A stretch of DNA of 47,711 nucleotides. It comes from Oscillospiraceae bacterium. GTDB taxonomy: Bacteria > Bacillota > Clostridia > Oscillospirales > Ruminococcaceae. The notes beneath the pieces are model-generated. The model was not told the origin of the DNA. It was given only the letters and a program-made list of their open reading frames with translations, and did not search any database. The stretch covers positions 1-47,711 of the forward strand of contig CABIYQ010000015.1 of NCBI GenBank assembly GCA_902362965.1. Reading direction: 5' to 3'. Positions 1 through 7,401 of this stretch are shown here, piece by piece; the stretch's first letter is position 1; each line of letters begins with the position of its first letter. Position numbers and translations under genes: made by a program.

Positions 1-30
1 CCCATTCATTTTGAAAAATCTTTACTTTAA
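1..30 (+). pseudogene. IS3-family transposase (OrfB), last 9 codons only, cut by window edge
   Basis: Frame 1 reads PIHFEKSLL followed by TAA at 28-30. This matches the C-terminal end of IS3/IS150-group OrfB proteins, where a Y-N-x-x-R-x-H-S-A segment is followed by L-S-P-x-x-F-E. The longer version of the same tail is seen on the minus strand at the right end. Only the extreme C-terminus is visible, so intactness of the transposase cannot be judged. Confidence 0.7.
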
Positions 31-78
31 TCTTTTTTCTTTTCGCCTTTTTCTGTCCAACTTATTGACTATGGTCCA
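1..78 (+). mobile_element. 3' end of an IS3-family insertion sequence (left copy)
   Basis: These bases are nearly the reverse complement of the far right end of the window. They contain the last codons of an IS3-type transposase, a short AT-rich tail and a terminal inverted repeat ending TGGTCCA-3' at 78, with the CA-3' end usual for IS3. Homology between the two window ends stops exactly after this base, which defines the IS edge. The copy points rightwards and most of it lies outside the window. The flanking bases (ATAT) do not match those next to the right copy, so the two ends are not one insertion with a simple target duplication. Confidence 0.8.
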
Positions 79-196
79 ATATATCCCTTTCGAGGAAGAT
101 ACTGATCCCAACTTTACAGGCTATACGATGACGCCGCAGGAATTTGCCGATGAGGAACTCGATGAAAATCAGGAATTCGGAGGAATGCAGCTATGA
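79..196 (+). pseudogene. C-terminal remnant of an ICE gene interrupted by the IS
   Basis: An open frame runs from the window edge through the IS and continues after base 78 as about 38 residues ending DENQEFGGMQL. It includes an acidic TMTPQEFADEELDE stretch. The part before 78 is IS sequence, so the ATG codons there are not genuine starts; the gene's 5' part must lie beyond the IS. The stop TGA (194-196) overlaps the next ATG (193) as ATGA, the tight spacing expected inside an ICE operon. I do not recognise the family; the C-terminus of a large ICE protein is possible but unproven. Confidence 0.5.
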
Positions 197-561
197 GCAT
201 TAAAAAAATCACTACGAAGGATCTTCGCCGGATGAATGACAGCGATGGACTTGTTCTGCAAGGCTGCGGCGGAGATTTGCAGGAATGGCTGGACGAGATC
301 AATAGTCTGTTTACCGAGGAAAAACTGCTGCTTAACGGAACGAAATTTGAAAACATTTATGCTTTCGAAAACGAAGGTTTGACAAACCTCCTCTTCCCGT
401 TTAACGACAGTGCCAAACTTGACATGGGCAGGCTTGCCATATGGCGGCTTGGTTCTCATGAGCAATTCGGCGGCACATGGCTTTCCGATTATGTTCCCAA
501 TCGTCTCAGCGATTTCACAGAGGATGAGGCGGAAAATATAGACGAAGGGATGGTGATGTAG
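193..561 (+). CDS. conserved ICE accessory protein of unknown function, 122 aa
   Basis: A soluble acidic protein starting MSIKKITTKDLRRM, with no signal peptide or membrane segment. GGAGG (179-183) precedes the ATG, and the start overlaps the previous stop. Repeated L-Q-G-C-G-G-D-L and WLSDYVPNRL motifs resemble small proteins found near DUF3789 and Dam genes in Clostridia ICEs; this is recognition from memory, not a search. It is followed after one base by the 48-aa membrane ORF, so the two are probably cotranscribed. Function unknown. Confidence 0.7.
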   Translation: MSIKKITTKDLRRMNDSDGLVLQGCGGDLQEWLDEINSLFTEEKLLLNGTKFENIYAFENEGLTNLLFPFNDSAKLDMGRLAIWRLGSHEQFGGTWLSDYVPNRLSDFTEDEAENIDEGMVM

Positions 562-562
562 G

Positions 563-709
563 ATGAGTGAGCTTGCATGGCTGCTGGCAGGACTTCTGAT
601 CGGCGGCTGTATTGCAGTAACGGTACTCTGCTGTGTGCAGATTAACCGAATAAACAACTATGAGCAGGAAATCAGAAGGCTTCAGCAAAAGCTGAACGAC
701 AAAATCTAA
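563..709 (+). CDS. small single-pass membrane protein, DUF3789-like, 48 aa
   Basis: Reads MSELAWLLAGLLIGGCIAVTV at its start: one N-terminal hydrophobic helix (about residues 4-26) with a small-residue L-I-G-G-C motif, then a charged, coiled-coil-like tail ending QQKLNDKI. Size and glycine-rich helix resemble DUF3789 proteins of ICEs. The start lies one base after the upstream stop and a terminator follows, so it is the last gene of this short operon. Role unknown. Confidence 0.6.
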   Translation: MSELAWLLAGLLIGGCIAVTVLCCVQINRINNYEQEIRRLQQKLNDKI

Positions 710-713
710 CAAG

Positions 714-758
714 CTGGTATCAATCGCCCTGAAAACGATTGGTATCGGCCTTTTTTTA
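714..758 (+). terminator. intrinsic terminator after the small ICE operon
   Basis: GGTATCAATCG pairs with CGATTGGTATC, allowing G-U pairs, around a nine-base loop, and is followed by seven T. It lies between the 48-aa ORF and the Dam gene. Confidence 0.6.
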
Positions 759-790
759 TTTCAGGGCGGTTGATGTCGCCAAAGGAGGTG

Positions 791-1888
791 GTGATTATCA
801 AAAGCCCTGTCAGTTGGATGGGAAACAAAACTTCCATCCTTCACATTTTATACGCTTTGTTTTCGCTGAGCTACGGGCGGTATATCGAGCCTTTCGGCGT
901 ATCGGGCGCTGTGCTGCTGGGCAAAGCTGTTCCCGACAAGTTTGAAGTTTACAACGATTATAACGCAAACCTTGTCAATCTGTTCCACTGTATGCGTGAC
1001 CGGCCGATGGAATTCATCCGGGAGCTTGGCTTTCTCAATTTAAACGCAAGAGACGATTTTCTCGTCCTCAAGCGTTTTTTTGAGAAGCAGGAATTTACCG
1101 ATGAGTTTTTGAAACAGGAGCTTGACCTGACGAACATCCTGCTCCCGGCGCCAAAGGCATCGGAAATCAGGCTGCTGTATAAGACGGCCAAAGAAGATTA
1201 TGATTTGCGCCGTGCGGTGATGTTCTTAAAGCTCGTCCGCTACAGCTATTCCAGCGGAGGAAAATCCTATGCCTGCCAGCCTTTCAACATTGCAAGCCTG
1301 TTTTCTCTGATTGAGCAGCTTGCAAAGAGGCTTGCGAATGCAATCATCGAAAATCAGGATTTCGAGGTGCTGATCCGGCACTATGACCGACCGGACGCTT
1401 TTACCTACTGTGATCCGCCGTACTTCACCAGCGAATATGTGTATGAGTGCGGCTTCACATGGGATGACCATGTCCGGCTTCACCGTGCGCTTGCAGAAGC
1501 AAAAGGCAAGTGGCTGGTCTCCTATAACGACTGTCCTGAAATCAGGAAATTGTATCAGGACTATAATCAGTTCGGATTTAAGCGAATCCACTCAAAGGAA
1601 TCGCTTATGAAAAAACAAACAGACATGGAAGAAGTAAAATCCATTGCAAAGATGCTGCTCATGACCGATGTTTATGAAACGAAATTCTCGCCAATCGTTG
1701 TGCAGCATCCATGCACTTCCTCCGGTATTGTTGTTTTGCCGGAAAAGGACATCAAGAATTTCAAATCGGTGGATATTACGCAGGATGAGGAAAATCTGCA
1801 GGCATGGAGAAAGGCGGTCAGTTCAGCAATCGACCATACGGAAAATCCCTATGAGCTGTACATGATGGTCAATAAGCCTACGGTCTGA
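791..1888 (+). CDS. DNA adenine methylase (Dam/D12 class), ICE-borne, about 365 aa
   Basis: Transfers a methyl group from AdoMet to adenine N6 in DNA. It opens with a conserved SPVSWMGNK segment, then the EPFGVSGAV AdoMet motif (usually FGGSGAV) and the catalytic DPPY (about residues 208-211). The C-terminal ~90 residues (PIVVQHP...PYELYMMVNKP) go beyond the usual Dam core and look like a tail seen in other ICE proteins. Start choice: a perfect AAAGGAGG at 781-788 lies inside the longer frame, which favours a start at GTG 791 (or ATT 794) over TTG 770 or ATG 773, which have no ribosome site. It probably protects or marks the element's DNA; no cognate nuclease is visible nearby. Confidence 0.85.
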   Translation: MIIKSPVSWMGNKTSILHILYALFSLSYGRYIEPFGVSGAVLLGKAVPDKFEVYNDYNANLVNLFHCMRDRPMEFIRELGFLNLNARDDFLVLKRFFEKQEFTDEFLKQELDLTNILLPAPKASEIRLLYKTAKEDYDLRRAVMFLKLVRYSYSSGGKSYACQPFNIASLFSLIEQLAKRLANAIIENQDFEVLIRHYDRPDAFTYCDPPYFTSEYVYECGFTWDDHVRLHRALAEAKGKWLVSYNDCPEIRKLYQDYNQFGFKRIHSKESLMKKQTDMEEVKSIAKMLLMTDVYETKFSPIVVQHPCTSSGIVVLPEKDIKNFKSVDITQDEENLQAWRKAVSSAIDHTENPYELYMMVNKPTV

Positions 1889-2116
1889 CATTCCTCAAAT
1901 ATTCAGCTCCCCATTTATCCAAGAAAGATTTCTCTGAAATCCTTTCAAGTGCATGGATTATGTGTGAGGCTCCCCACAATGATCCGGATGTGAGTTTAGG
2001 TCGTTATGTTTCAATCCGCCGATCCCCAAGTCCTCATGGATGAGGATGAATACAGGGACTTTCAAGGGCTTAGCGATTGTATCACTGCTGCCGAGAGTGA
2101 TTCTGTAGCCTCCCTT
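1878..2116 (-). pseudogene. frameshifted ICE ORF remnant of unknown family
   Basis: On the minus strand, after AAGGGAGG, the frame reads GYRITLGSSDTIAKPLKVPV, then a H-E-D-L-G-I-G-G segment and DHCGEPHT, and stops at 1958. The sense continues in another frame as an ALERISEKSF / DKWGAEYLRN stretch and stops at 1878, inside the end of the Dam gene. A single indel near 1960 explains the break. I recognise the style as ICE-encoded but cannot name the family. No start codon is left in a usable place. Confidence 0.5.
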
Positions 2117-2125
2117 AAACAAACT

Positions 2126-2510
2126 TTATGCTATGCTTTCAGGATTTAAGTAAATAACGCCTTTAAGGTCTGAAATTATTTCACTTTTTTCTTTACCGTT
2201 CATAAGCTCGGACATGAAATCAAGGTTGACGTCTGCTTTTTCAGAAATGGAAACGGCAAGAGCGTCTGCGGTGGTATCAACGTGCGTTATCCTTACAGGA
2301 GGCTGTAATGTACGTTTTGTAAAAATGTCCGATTTACCGATAAGCTTGCCGTCCTTGACCTTTTCCAGTGAAAGAACAAGGGGAAGTGAAACGTCCTCAC
2401 GGAAAATGTTTCTATTGGTTTTATCATTTAATAATCCGTTTTTCTTTGTGAAATCATCATAAAGCTGATTCAGTTCTGTACGCTTAAAATAACTTTAAGA
2501 TCGGCAATAG
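2126..2510 (-). pseudogene. decayed fragment of the giant ICE helicase/DNA methylase
   Basis: The minus strand encodes about 119 residues: ELNQLYDDFTKKNGLLND, then an F-R-E-D stretch, SDIFTKRTLQPP and HVDTTADALAVS, ending in a stop at 2126. These motifs match the middle part of the very large SNF2-helicase/N6-methylase proteins of Firmicute ICEs (motifs F-T-K-R-T and V-D-T-x-x-E-A-L). A frameshift near 2485 separates it from an upstream ADLKVIL piece. Only about 5% of such a gene is present. It is the same protein family whose N-terminus stands at 46683, on the opposite strand here, so it marks an older ICE loss or a rearrangement. Confidence 0.6.
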
Positions 2511-2725
2511 CAAGCAATTAGAAAAAGAGATTTATTAAAAGCGTTAGAGCTTGTGGAAAAGTGATTACAAAATAAAAAATGAAACTTATGAAACTATTGC
2601 AAGCGGAGAATAGTCATGTTCCAGATCACGAATTATATAAGCAAGATCAAATTTTATAAATACAGAATTTAGAATAAATGTTGAAATTAAATTTATATTA
2701 TTTAATATTAAATTAACAAAATTAG
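2511..2725. other. AT-rich intergenic stretch without recognisable genes
   Basis: About 215 bases of very AT-rich DNA lie between the ICE remnant and the promoter of the CBM2/peptidase gene. I see no ORF, RNA motif or repeat here. It probably marks the boundary between element debris and the chromosomal core. Confidence 0.5.
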
Positions 2726-2754
2726 TTGCTTTTTTCCATATTTTGTGTTAAAAT
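2726..2754 (+). promoter_or_regulatory. sigma-A-type promoter of the CBM2/peptidase gene
   Basis: TTGCTT, 17 bases, TAAAAT, about 100 bases before the start codon. The -10 is good and the -35 is imperfect. Confidence 0.5.
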
Positions 2755-2770
2755 ATAAATATGGCTTTTA

Positions 2771-2814
2771 CATTTATCAAGAAGATTAGTATTATGATGT
2801 ATAATTGATAAATG
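2771..2814 (+). repeat. 10-bp perfect inverted repeat in the leader of the CBM2/peptidase gene
   Basis: CATTTATCAA (2771-2780) and TTGATAAATG (2805-2814) are perfect reverse complements 24 bases apart, just after the expected transcription start. This could be an operator or an RNA stem. It has no T-run, so it is not a simple terminator. Confidence 0.55.
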
Positions 2815-2851
2815 GAATGCTAATATTTAAATAAAATTTATAAGGAGGAAG

Positions 2852-5473
2852 TTGAAAATGTTAAAAATCAAAAAGATATTTTCTACTTTTGTAGGTGTGG
2901 CTATGGCAGCCAATGCTTTTATTACCATGCCGATTTCTGCTTTTGCAGATGAAGAAACCAGTCATACATATACATATGACGGTTATGAAGTTTCGTATGA
3001 CGTTACAAATGCATGGGGAAATACGGAAGTTGTTTCAGTAACATTATCCAATACCGGCGACAGTGCAATTGAAAACTGGATGCTGTATTTTGAACCTAAT
3101 GGACAGGTACACAACACTGTCAATGTTCAGGAAGCACAGACTTCTACCGGAACAACATATTTTAGAAACAGCGGATATAATGCGAATATTAATCCGGATT
3201 CGTCAGTTTCGTTCTGCTATATGGTTGATGACTGTGAAGCTGTGCCGGACAATTTTACGCTTTGTCAGACAAGAGAAGAAAAAGAATCTGGTTACGAAGT
3301 TTCACTCAAGGTAAACCAAACTTGGGGAGATTCATTTAATGGTGAAATAATTATTCAGAATAACACTGACAAACCTATTGAGTCGTGGGAACTGACAGTT
3401 GATACTAACTTTACTATTACAGAGATAACCAACAGTTGGGCGGCAACTGTAAAAGAGCTTGAGCCTTACAGCTATATGCTGAAAGGTACGTATACCGGAA
3501 CTGTATATCCAAATTCAAGCGTTTCTCTTGGATTTAACGGTGTAAGATCCGGCGAACCGACAATTACTGATTATTCACTGACGGAAGTGGTTGCAGATGA
3601 AAATTTAATTGCAAGTGCAGATAATTATCTTACTTCAAGTGTAAAAGAAATACTGGTAGGAAAAGACAACAGTGAAGTGTATTTCTATCTTAATTCCCTT
3701 GAGACAGATACTAATATAACATTGTATGAAAATGATATTCCTGTAGCAGTATTCTATGATGATGGTAATTATGCAGCACATGGTGATGATATTCAGGGTG
3801 ATGGTATCTATTCTGTAAAGTATAATGTAGATATAAATACTGATATTGATTCATCTAATGTTTATTATGCAAAATCTGATAATAATTTTGCTTCAAATGA
3901 GATTTCAGTTGACCTCATCATTCCATTTACAGAAAAGGAATTGTCTGATATGGCATACGTGGACAATGCAATATCAGCTGTTATTAATGACAATAGTTAT
4001 CAATCTTCTACCATTGATGAGAGAAAAGAATCAATGTTAGACCTTCTTAATGAACTTGATATTAATAATAAGATAGTTGAAGATTCAATTGAAATTGATG
4101 AAAAAAATAGCATCTTATCTTTTAAGTATACGAGAGATGTAGTTGGAGATATTCTACTAGAAGAGTTTGATGATGAAACTGACGGTATTGATTTAACTGA
4201 TTCAATAATGCCAAGTGTAGATGCTGTTAACCTTTTAAATACAACTCAACCATTGAGTCAGGTAAATGTTGCAATATTAAATTCATTTGAAAATACACCA
4301 TTTAGAACTGATTATTACGAATCTCTAGTTTCTGATTGGACTGAACAGGGATTAAATGTATATTATGACGATACTGTTACAGTAAATGATTTGAAAACCG
4401 CATTACTTAATAAACAAGTTATTTCATTAAGCGGACACGGAACAATTGAACGTTTTTGTCTTAATGGTGAAGATGAAATTGCAAATTCAGAGAAAGATCA
4501 AGAATATGAGACCGATATATTAAAGGGTAGAATAGTTAAAAGCTATAATTACGGCAAGACCTATTTTATTAAGCCTGAATTTTTTAGCTATTATTATGAT
4601 AAAGGCTCTTTAGATGGTAGTTTTATTTTTGGAAATTCCTGTTCACTCATGGGGCATGGTGAAAAAATTAATGAAGCATTTGCCAACGCATTTTTAGGTG
4701 CTTCTGCAGAAGGATTTGTAGGTTATTGTAATAATGTTGAATCAGGATACTCAAGAAATGTCATGAGAAGTTATTTTGAAGCATTGATGACCGGAGTTAC
4801 TTCAGCTGAAGCTCTTGATATGTCTGTTTCAGAACATGGAGAACATTGTTATTGCGGAGCATACCCGGTGTTACGTGGAGATCCTAATGCTATACTAATA
4901 GGAACAGATATTGAAAATGGTGATTTTGAAGGATATACCCAAAAATATGTTTCTACACCGCTAAGTTGGAAATGTACTGGTGATGTTCGTGTATTATCCA
5001 AATTAGGTGATGATATTATTCCTTATGACTCAAGAATGGCTTTCTTATCAACAGGAATAGGCTCTAAGGAAGAAAGTTATATTTCTGGAACGCAAGGTAG
5101 TTCCATGTCTCAGATTGTAAAGGTAGGTAGCTATTCCACACTTAGTTTTAATTATGATGTTGTTTCAGAAGAACCTGAAGAATGGGTCGGATCTATATAT
5201 AATGATAAATTTGAGATTCAAATTCTTGATGAAAATGATAACATACTTTCTAGTGAAATAATTGAAGCTGTAAATACGTCAACTTGGTATTCCGTAAGTG
5301 GAATTAATTTTGATGGCGGAGATGATACAGTATATCATACTGGTTGGGCAACTAAAACAATAGATATTTCTAACTATCAGAATAAAATTATTCAAGTTCG
5401 CTTTTTGGTATATGATGTCGGAGATTCCATTTATGATACCGCAACTGTTTTAGATAATATTAGATTGAACTAA
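2852..5473 (+). CDS. secreted protein: two CBM2-like domains, choice-of-anchor-X-like module, clan-CD-like peptidase domain, C-terminal jelly-roll
   Basis: 873 aa, with a signal peptide ending near SAFA-DE (residue 33). Residues ~37-130 and ~138-245 are CBM2-like cellulose-binding modules (N-T-G-D-x-A-I-E-N-W; P-N-S-S-V-S-L-G-F-N-G). Residues ~262-440 form a module starting KEILVGKD with a D-D-G-N-Y...G-D-D-I-x-G-D-G-I-Y motif. Residues ~470-690 look like a caspase/gingipain-type fold: SLSGHGT with His529 and FGNSCSLMG with Cys597 are the candidate dyad. The last ~180 residues (N-G-D-F-E...V-L-D-N-I-R) are a jelly-roll typical of carbohydrate binding. It has no dockerin and no cell-wall anchor. 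Ribosome site AAGGAGGAAG precedes ATG 2852. Likely a cellulose-attached extracellular protease; substrate unknown. Confidence 0.75.
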   Translation: MKMLKIKKIFSTFVGVAMAANAFITMPISAFADEETSHTYTYDGYEVSYDVTNAWGNTEVVSVTLSNTGDSAIENWMLYFEPNGQVHNTVNVQEAQTSTGTTYFRNSGYNANINPDSSVSFCYMVDDCEAVPDNFTLCQTREEKESGYEVSLKVNQTWGDSFNGEIIIQNNTDKPIESWELTVDTNFTITEITNSWAATVKELEPYSYMLKGTYTGTVYPNSSVSLGFNGVRSGEPTITDYSLTEVVADENLIASADNYLTSSVKEILVGKDNSEVYFYLNSLETDTNITLYENDIPVAVFYDDGNYAAHGDDIQGDGIYSVKYNVDINTDIDSSNVYYAKSDNNFASNEISVDLIIPFTEKELSDMAYVDNAISAVINDNSYQSSTIDERKESMLDLLNELDINNKIVEDSIEIDEKNSILSFKYTRDVVGDILLEEFDDETDGIDLTDSIMPSVDAVNLLNTTQPLSQVNVAILNSFENTPFRTDYYESLVSDWTEQGLNVYYDDTVTVNDLKTALLNKQVISLSGHGTIERFCLNGEDEIANSEKDQEYETDILKGRIVKSYNYGKTYFIKPEFFSYYYDKGSLDGSFIFGNSCSLMGHGEKINEAFANAFLGASAEGFVGYCNNVESGYSRNVMRSYFEALMTGVTSAEALDMSVSEHGEHCYCGAYPVLRGDPNAILIGTDIENGDFEGYTQKYVSTPLSWKCTGDVRVLSKLGDDIIPYDSRMAFLSTGIGSKEESYISGTQGSSMSQIVKVGSYSTLSFNYDVVSEEPEEWVGSIYNDKFEIQILDENDNILSSEIIEAVNTSTWYSVSGINFDGGDDTVYHTGWATKTIDISNYQNKIIQVRFLVYDVGDSIYDTATVLDNIRLN

Positions 5474-5594
5474 TATTTTTATTATTTAGATATCATAATT
5501 AGATAGAAAATATTATATAATTAAAATAAGTGTTGACTTTTTAAGCATCACTCTGTTTTATAAATATAAAACTAATGAAAGGAAGTTATTACTT

Positions 5595-6545
5595 ATGAAA
5601 AAAATATGTAAAGTCACTAATTCTGCTCTTGTTAGTGGAGCATTACTTTTATCGTTGATTGGTATTACCCCGGTGCATGCTTTAGAAACAGGAGATGATT
5701 CTTCATTAAAAAATGTATCAAACTCAGATTCATACGTTTCAGATCCACACGTTGATGAAAGGGTTTTGAGTGCATCAAAAAAAGAAATTCTTGTTGGAAA
5801 AGACAGTGATGAAGTGATTTTCTATTTTGAAACGCTTATTGATTCTGATGAGTATGTATTATATCAAAATGATGTTCCGATAGGTTATTTGGTTGACAGC
5901 GGAAATTATGCTCAGGATGGTGATGATATCAAGGGTGATGGCATTTATTCGATTAAAATTACTGTTGATGTTACAGGTAATAATGCCAAACCTACAGAAA
6001 ACAGTAAAATAGTATATAATACATATAGTGTTCGATGTGGCGATTCACTTGTTTCTAATGAGATATCAATCGATTTGATTACGCCTTTTTCTGACCAGGA
6101 TCTTATTGATATGTCTGTAGTAGATAATGATATTGACGAACTTGTGAAAAGTGATAAATTTAAGTCGATGAACCAACAGGAAAAGATAGATGCTTTAATG
6201 GAACTGTTGACAACTCTTTCAGAAAATAAATTAGTAAATTCAATTGTATTAAGTGAGGATCGAATTGAATTTATCTATTCTTCCGATGCGTCAGGAATGA
6301 TCTTATTTAGTTCTTTTGGTGAAGGAATTGATGGTATTATAACAGGAGATGCGAACGGTGACGGAAAGCTTGCAGCAAGCGATGCAGCATTTATCGCAAA
6401 AGAGCTTGCAGAAGCATCAATTAACAGTGAAAAGATAACAGCTGAGGCTTATCCGGCTATGGATTTCAATCAGGACGGTCAGGTTACAGCCAAGGATGCA
6501 GCGGATATTGCAAAGTATTTGGCAGAGCAGTCGATAAAGCAATAA
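5595..6545 (+). CDS. secreted dockerin protein sharing the central module of its neighbour
   Basis: 316 aa with a signal peptide (cleavage near VHALE). Residues ~64-235 (KEILVGKDSDEV, D-S-G-N-Y-A-Q-D-G-D-D-I-K-G-D-G-I-Y, SNEISIDLITPF) repeat residues ~262-440 of the upstream protein in the same order, so the two genes share a duplicated module. The C-terminus is a type I-like dockerin: GDANGDGKLAASDAAFIAK and MDFNQDGQVTAKDAADIAK, each with a calcium-loop D-x-N/F-x-D-G. ATG 5595 follows GAAAGGAAG. It is separated by 121 bases from the upstream gene and may be cotranscribed or have its own promoter. A dockerin without any visible catalytic domain suggests a structural or partner role in a surface complex. 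Confidence 0.75.
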   Translation: MKKICKVTNSALVSGALLLSLIGITPVHALETGDDSSLKNVSNSDSYVSDPHVDERVLSASKKEILVGKDSDEVIFYFETLIDSDEYVLYQNDVPIGYLVDSGNYAQDGDDIKGDGIYSIKITVDVTGNNAKPTENSKIVYNTYSVRCGDSLVSNEISIDLITPFSDQDLIDMSVVDNDIDELVKSDKFKSMNQQEKIDALMELLTTLSENKLVNSIVLSEDRIEFIYSSDASGMILFSSFGEGIDGIITGDANGDGKLAASDAAFIAKELAEASINSEKITAEAYPAMDFNQDGQVTAKDAADIAKYLAEQSIKQ

Positions 6546-6698
6546 ATAATAATCATTGATTCTCAAAAACAAATACTATAGCAATGAAACGTCAGAATGT
6601 GATCACAGGAAGTGCAGAGCTTTTGACTGAATAAAGAGGACAGAATTCTTTTTAAACTAAAAAATACTGTTCAACATAAGTAAATTGATTTTATAAAA

Positions 6699-6727
6699 AA
6701 AGCACGTCATGAGACGTGCTTTTTTAT
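6699..6727. terminator. bidirectional terminator between the dockerin gene and the ANTAR gene
   Basis: AGCACGTC and GACGTGCT form an 8-bp stem with an ATGA loop, preceded by seven A and followed by TTTTTT, so it works for both converging genes. The remaining bases between 6546 and 6816 hold nothing else I can identify. Confidence 0.8.
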
Positions 6728-6816
6728 TATTATTTGCCAACGGCGAATTCATCAAAGTTTCATGCTTATTATCTTTTACTAGATTGATGTATTAATAATT
6801 ATGCCGCAGTATATTA

Positions 6817-7386
6817 TTATGTTTCATAAGTAGACAGTATACGCTGCGCAACTTCCTTACGGGTCTGACGGGTATCCATAGCCTGTTTTTCAATATATCT
6901 GTGAGCCTGTGGTTCAGAAAATTTTAAGTATTGGATCAAGCAGCATTTGGCTCTGTTAACAAGACGTATTTCTTCTATTTTGGTCTGTAGCTTAAAATTT
7001 TCATTCTGAAGTCCCAGCATTCGTGAACGTGTTGCAGAAACAAGTCTTACCGACTGGTGAAAAACAACTTTGTTTACCGGTTTTGGAACGACGCATACTC
7101 CATAACAGCTGAGTTTGTCTGATACATCTTCTGAAATATCCGATTTACAAATAAGTATGATGCCAGAATTTGAACATTCTGCCGCCTTTATTGAAAATTC
7201 ATGCCCGAACTCATCAGTAAGAGGTGTGTTAATAACAATAAGCTCATATTCGGTTTGATTTATGCAGCGGCGTGCGTCGTTTCCGCTTTTTGTATTAGTA
7301 ATTTGATTGTATCCTGATTCCCGCAAAAGCTGTGATAATAATGTTATGCCTTTATCTGAACCTGAAGCCAAAAGCACTCTTTCCAT
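6817..7386 (-). CDS. ANTAR-domain response-regulator-like antiterminator
   Basis: 189 aa: an N-terminal pseudo-receiver (MERVLLASGSDKG, with TPLTDEFG near the usual phospho-Asp site), a linker coiled coil (QNENFKLQTKIEEI), and a C-terminal ANTAR helix bundle (VNRAKCCLIQYLKFSEPQA ... ARK-like MDTRQTRKEVAQRIL). ANTAR proteins bind paired RNA hairpins with hexaloops and prevent transcription termination. It lies 15 bases downstream of the glnA-like gene and is presumably cotranscribed, as in Clostridium glnA operons. ATG 7386 is preferred over TTG 7398 because the frame aligns from MERV. The receiver lacks the usual D-D at its start, so phosphorylation control is doubtful. Likely regulates the nearby amt and glnA leaders. 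Confidence 0.85.
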   Translation of the reverse strand: MERVLLASGSDKGITLLSQLLRESGYNQITNTKSGNDARRCINQTEYELIVINTPLTDEFGHEFSIKAAECSNSGIILICKSDISEDVSDKLSCYGVCVVPKPVNKVVFHQSVRLVSATRSRMLGLQNENFKLQTKIEEIRLVNRAKCCLIQYLKFSEPQAHRYIEKQAMDTRQTRKEVAQRILSTYET

Positions 7387-7401
7387 AAAATTCCACAACC
7401 T

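Noticed and set aside
11..196. ORF beginning MKNLYFNLF as a complete small gene
   Set aside because: Its first 22 codons lie in the IS terminal region, there is no ribosome site, and the frame is open to the window edge; only the C-terminal part after 78 is meaningful.
2214..2462. Plus-strand 82-aa ORF
   Set aside because: It is the antisense of the better supported ICE helicase remnant.
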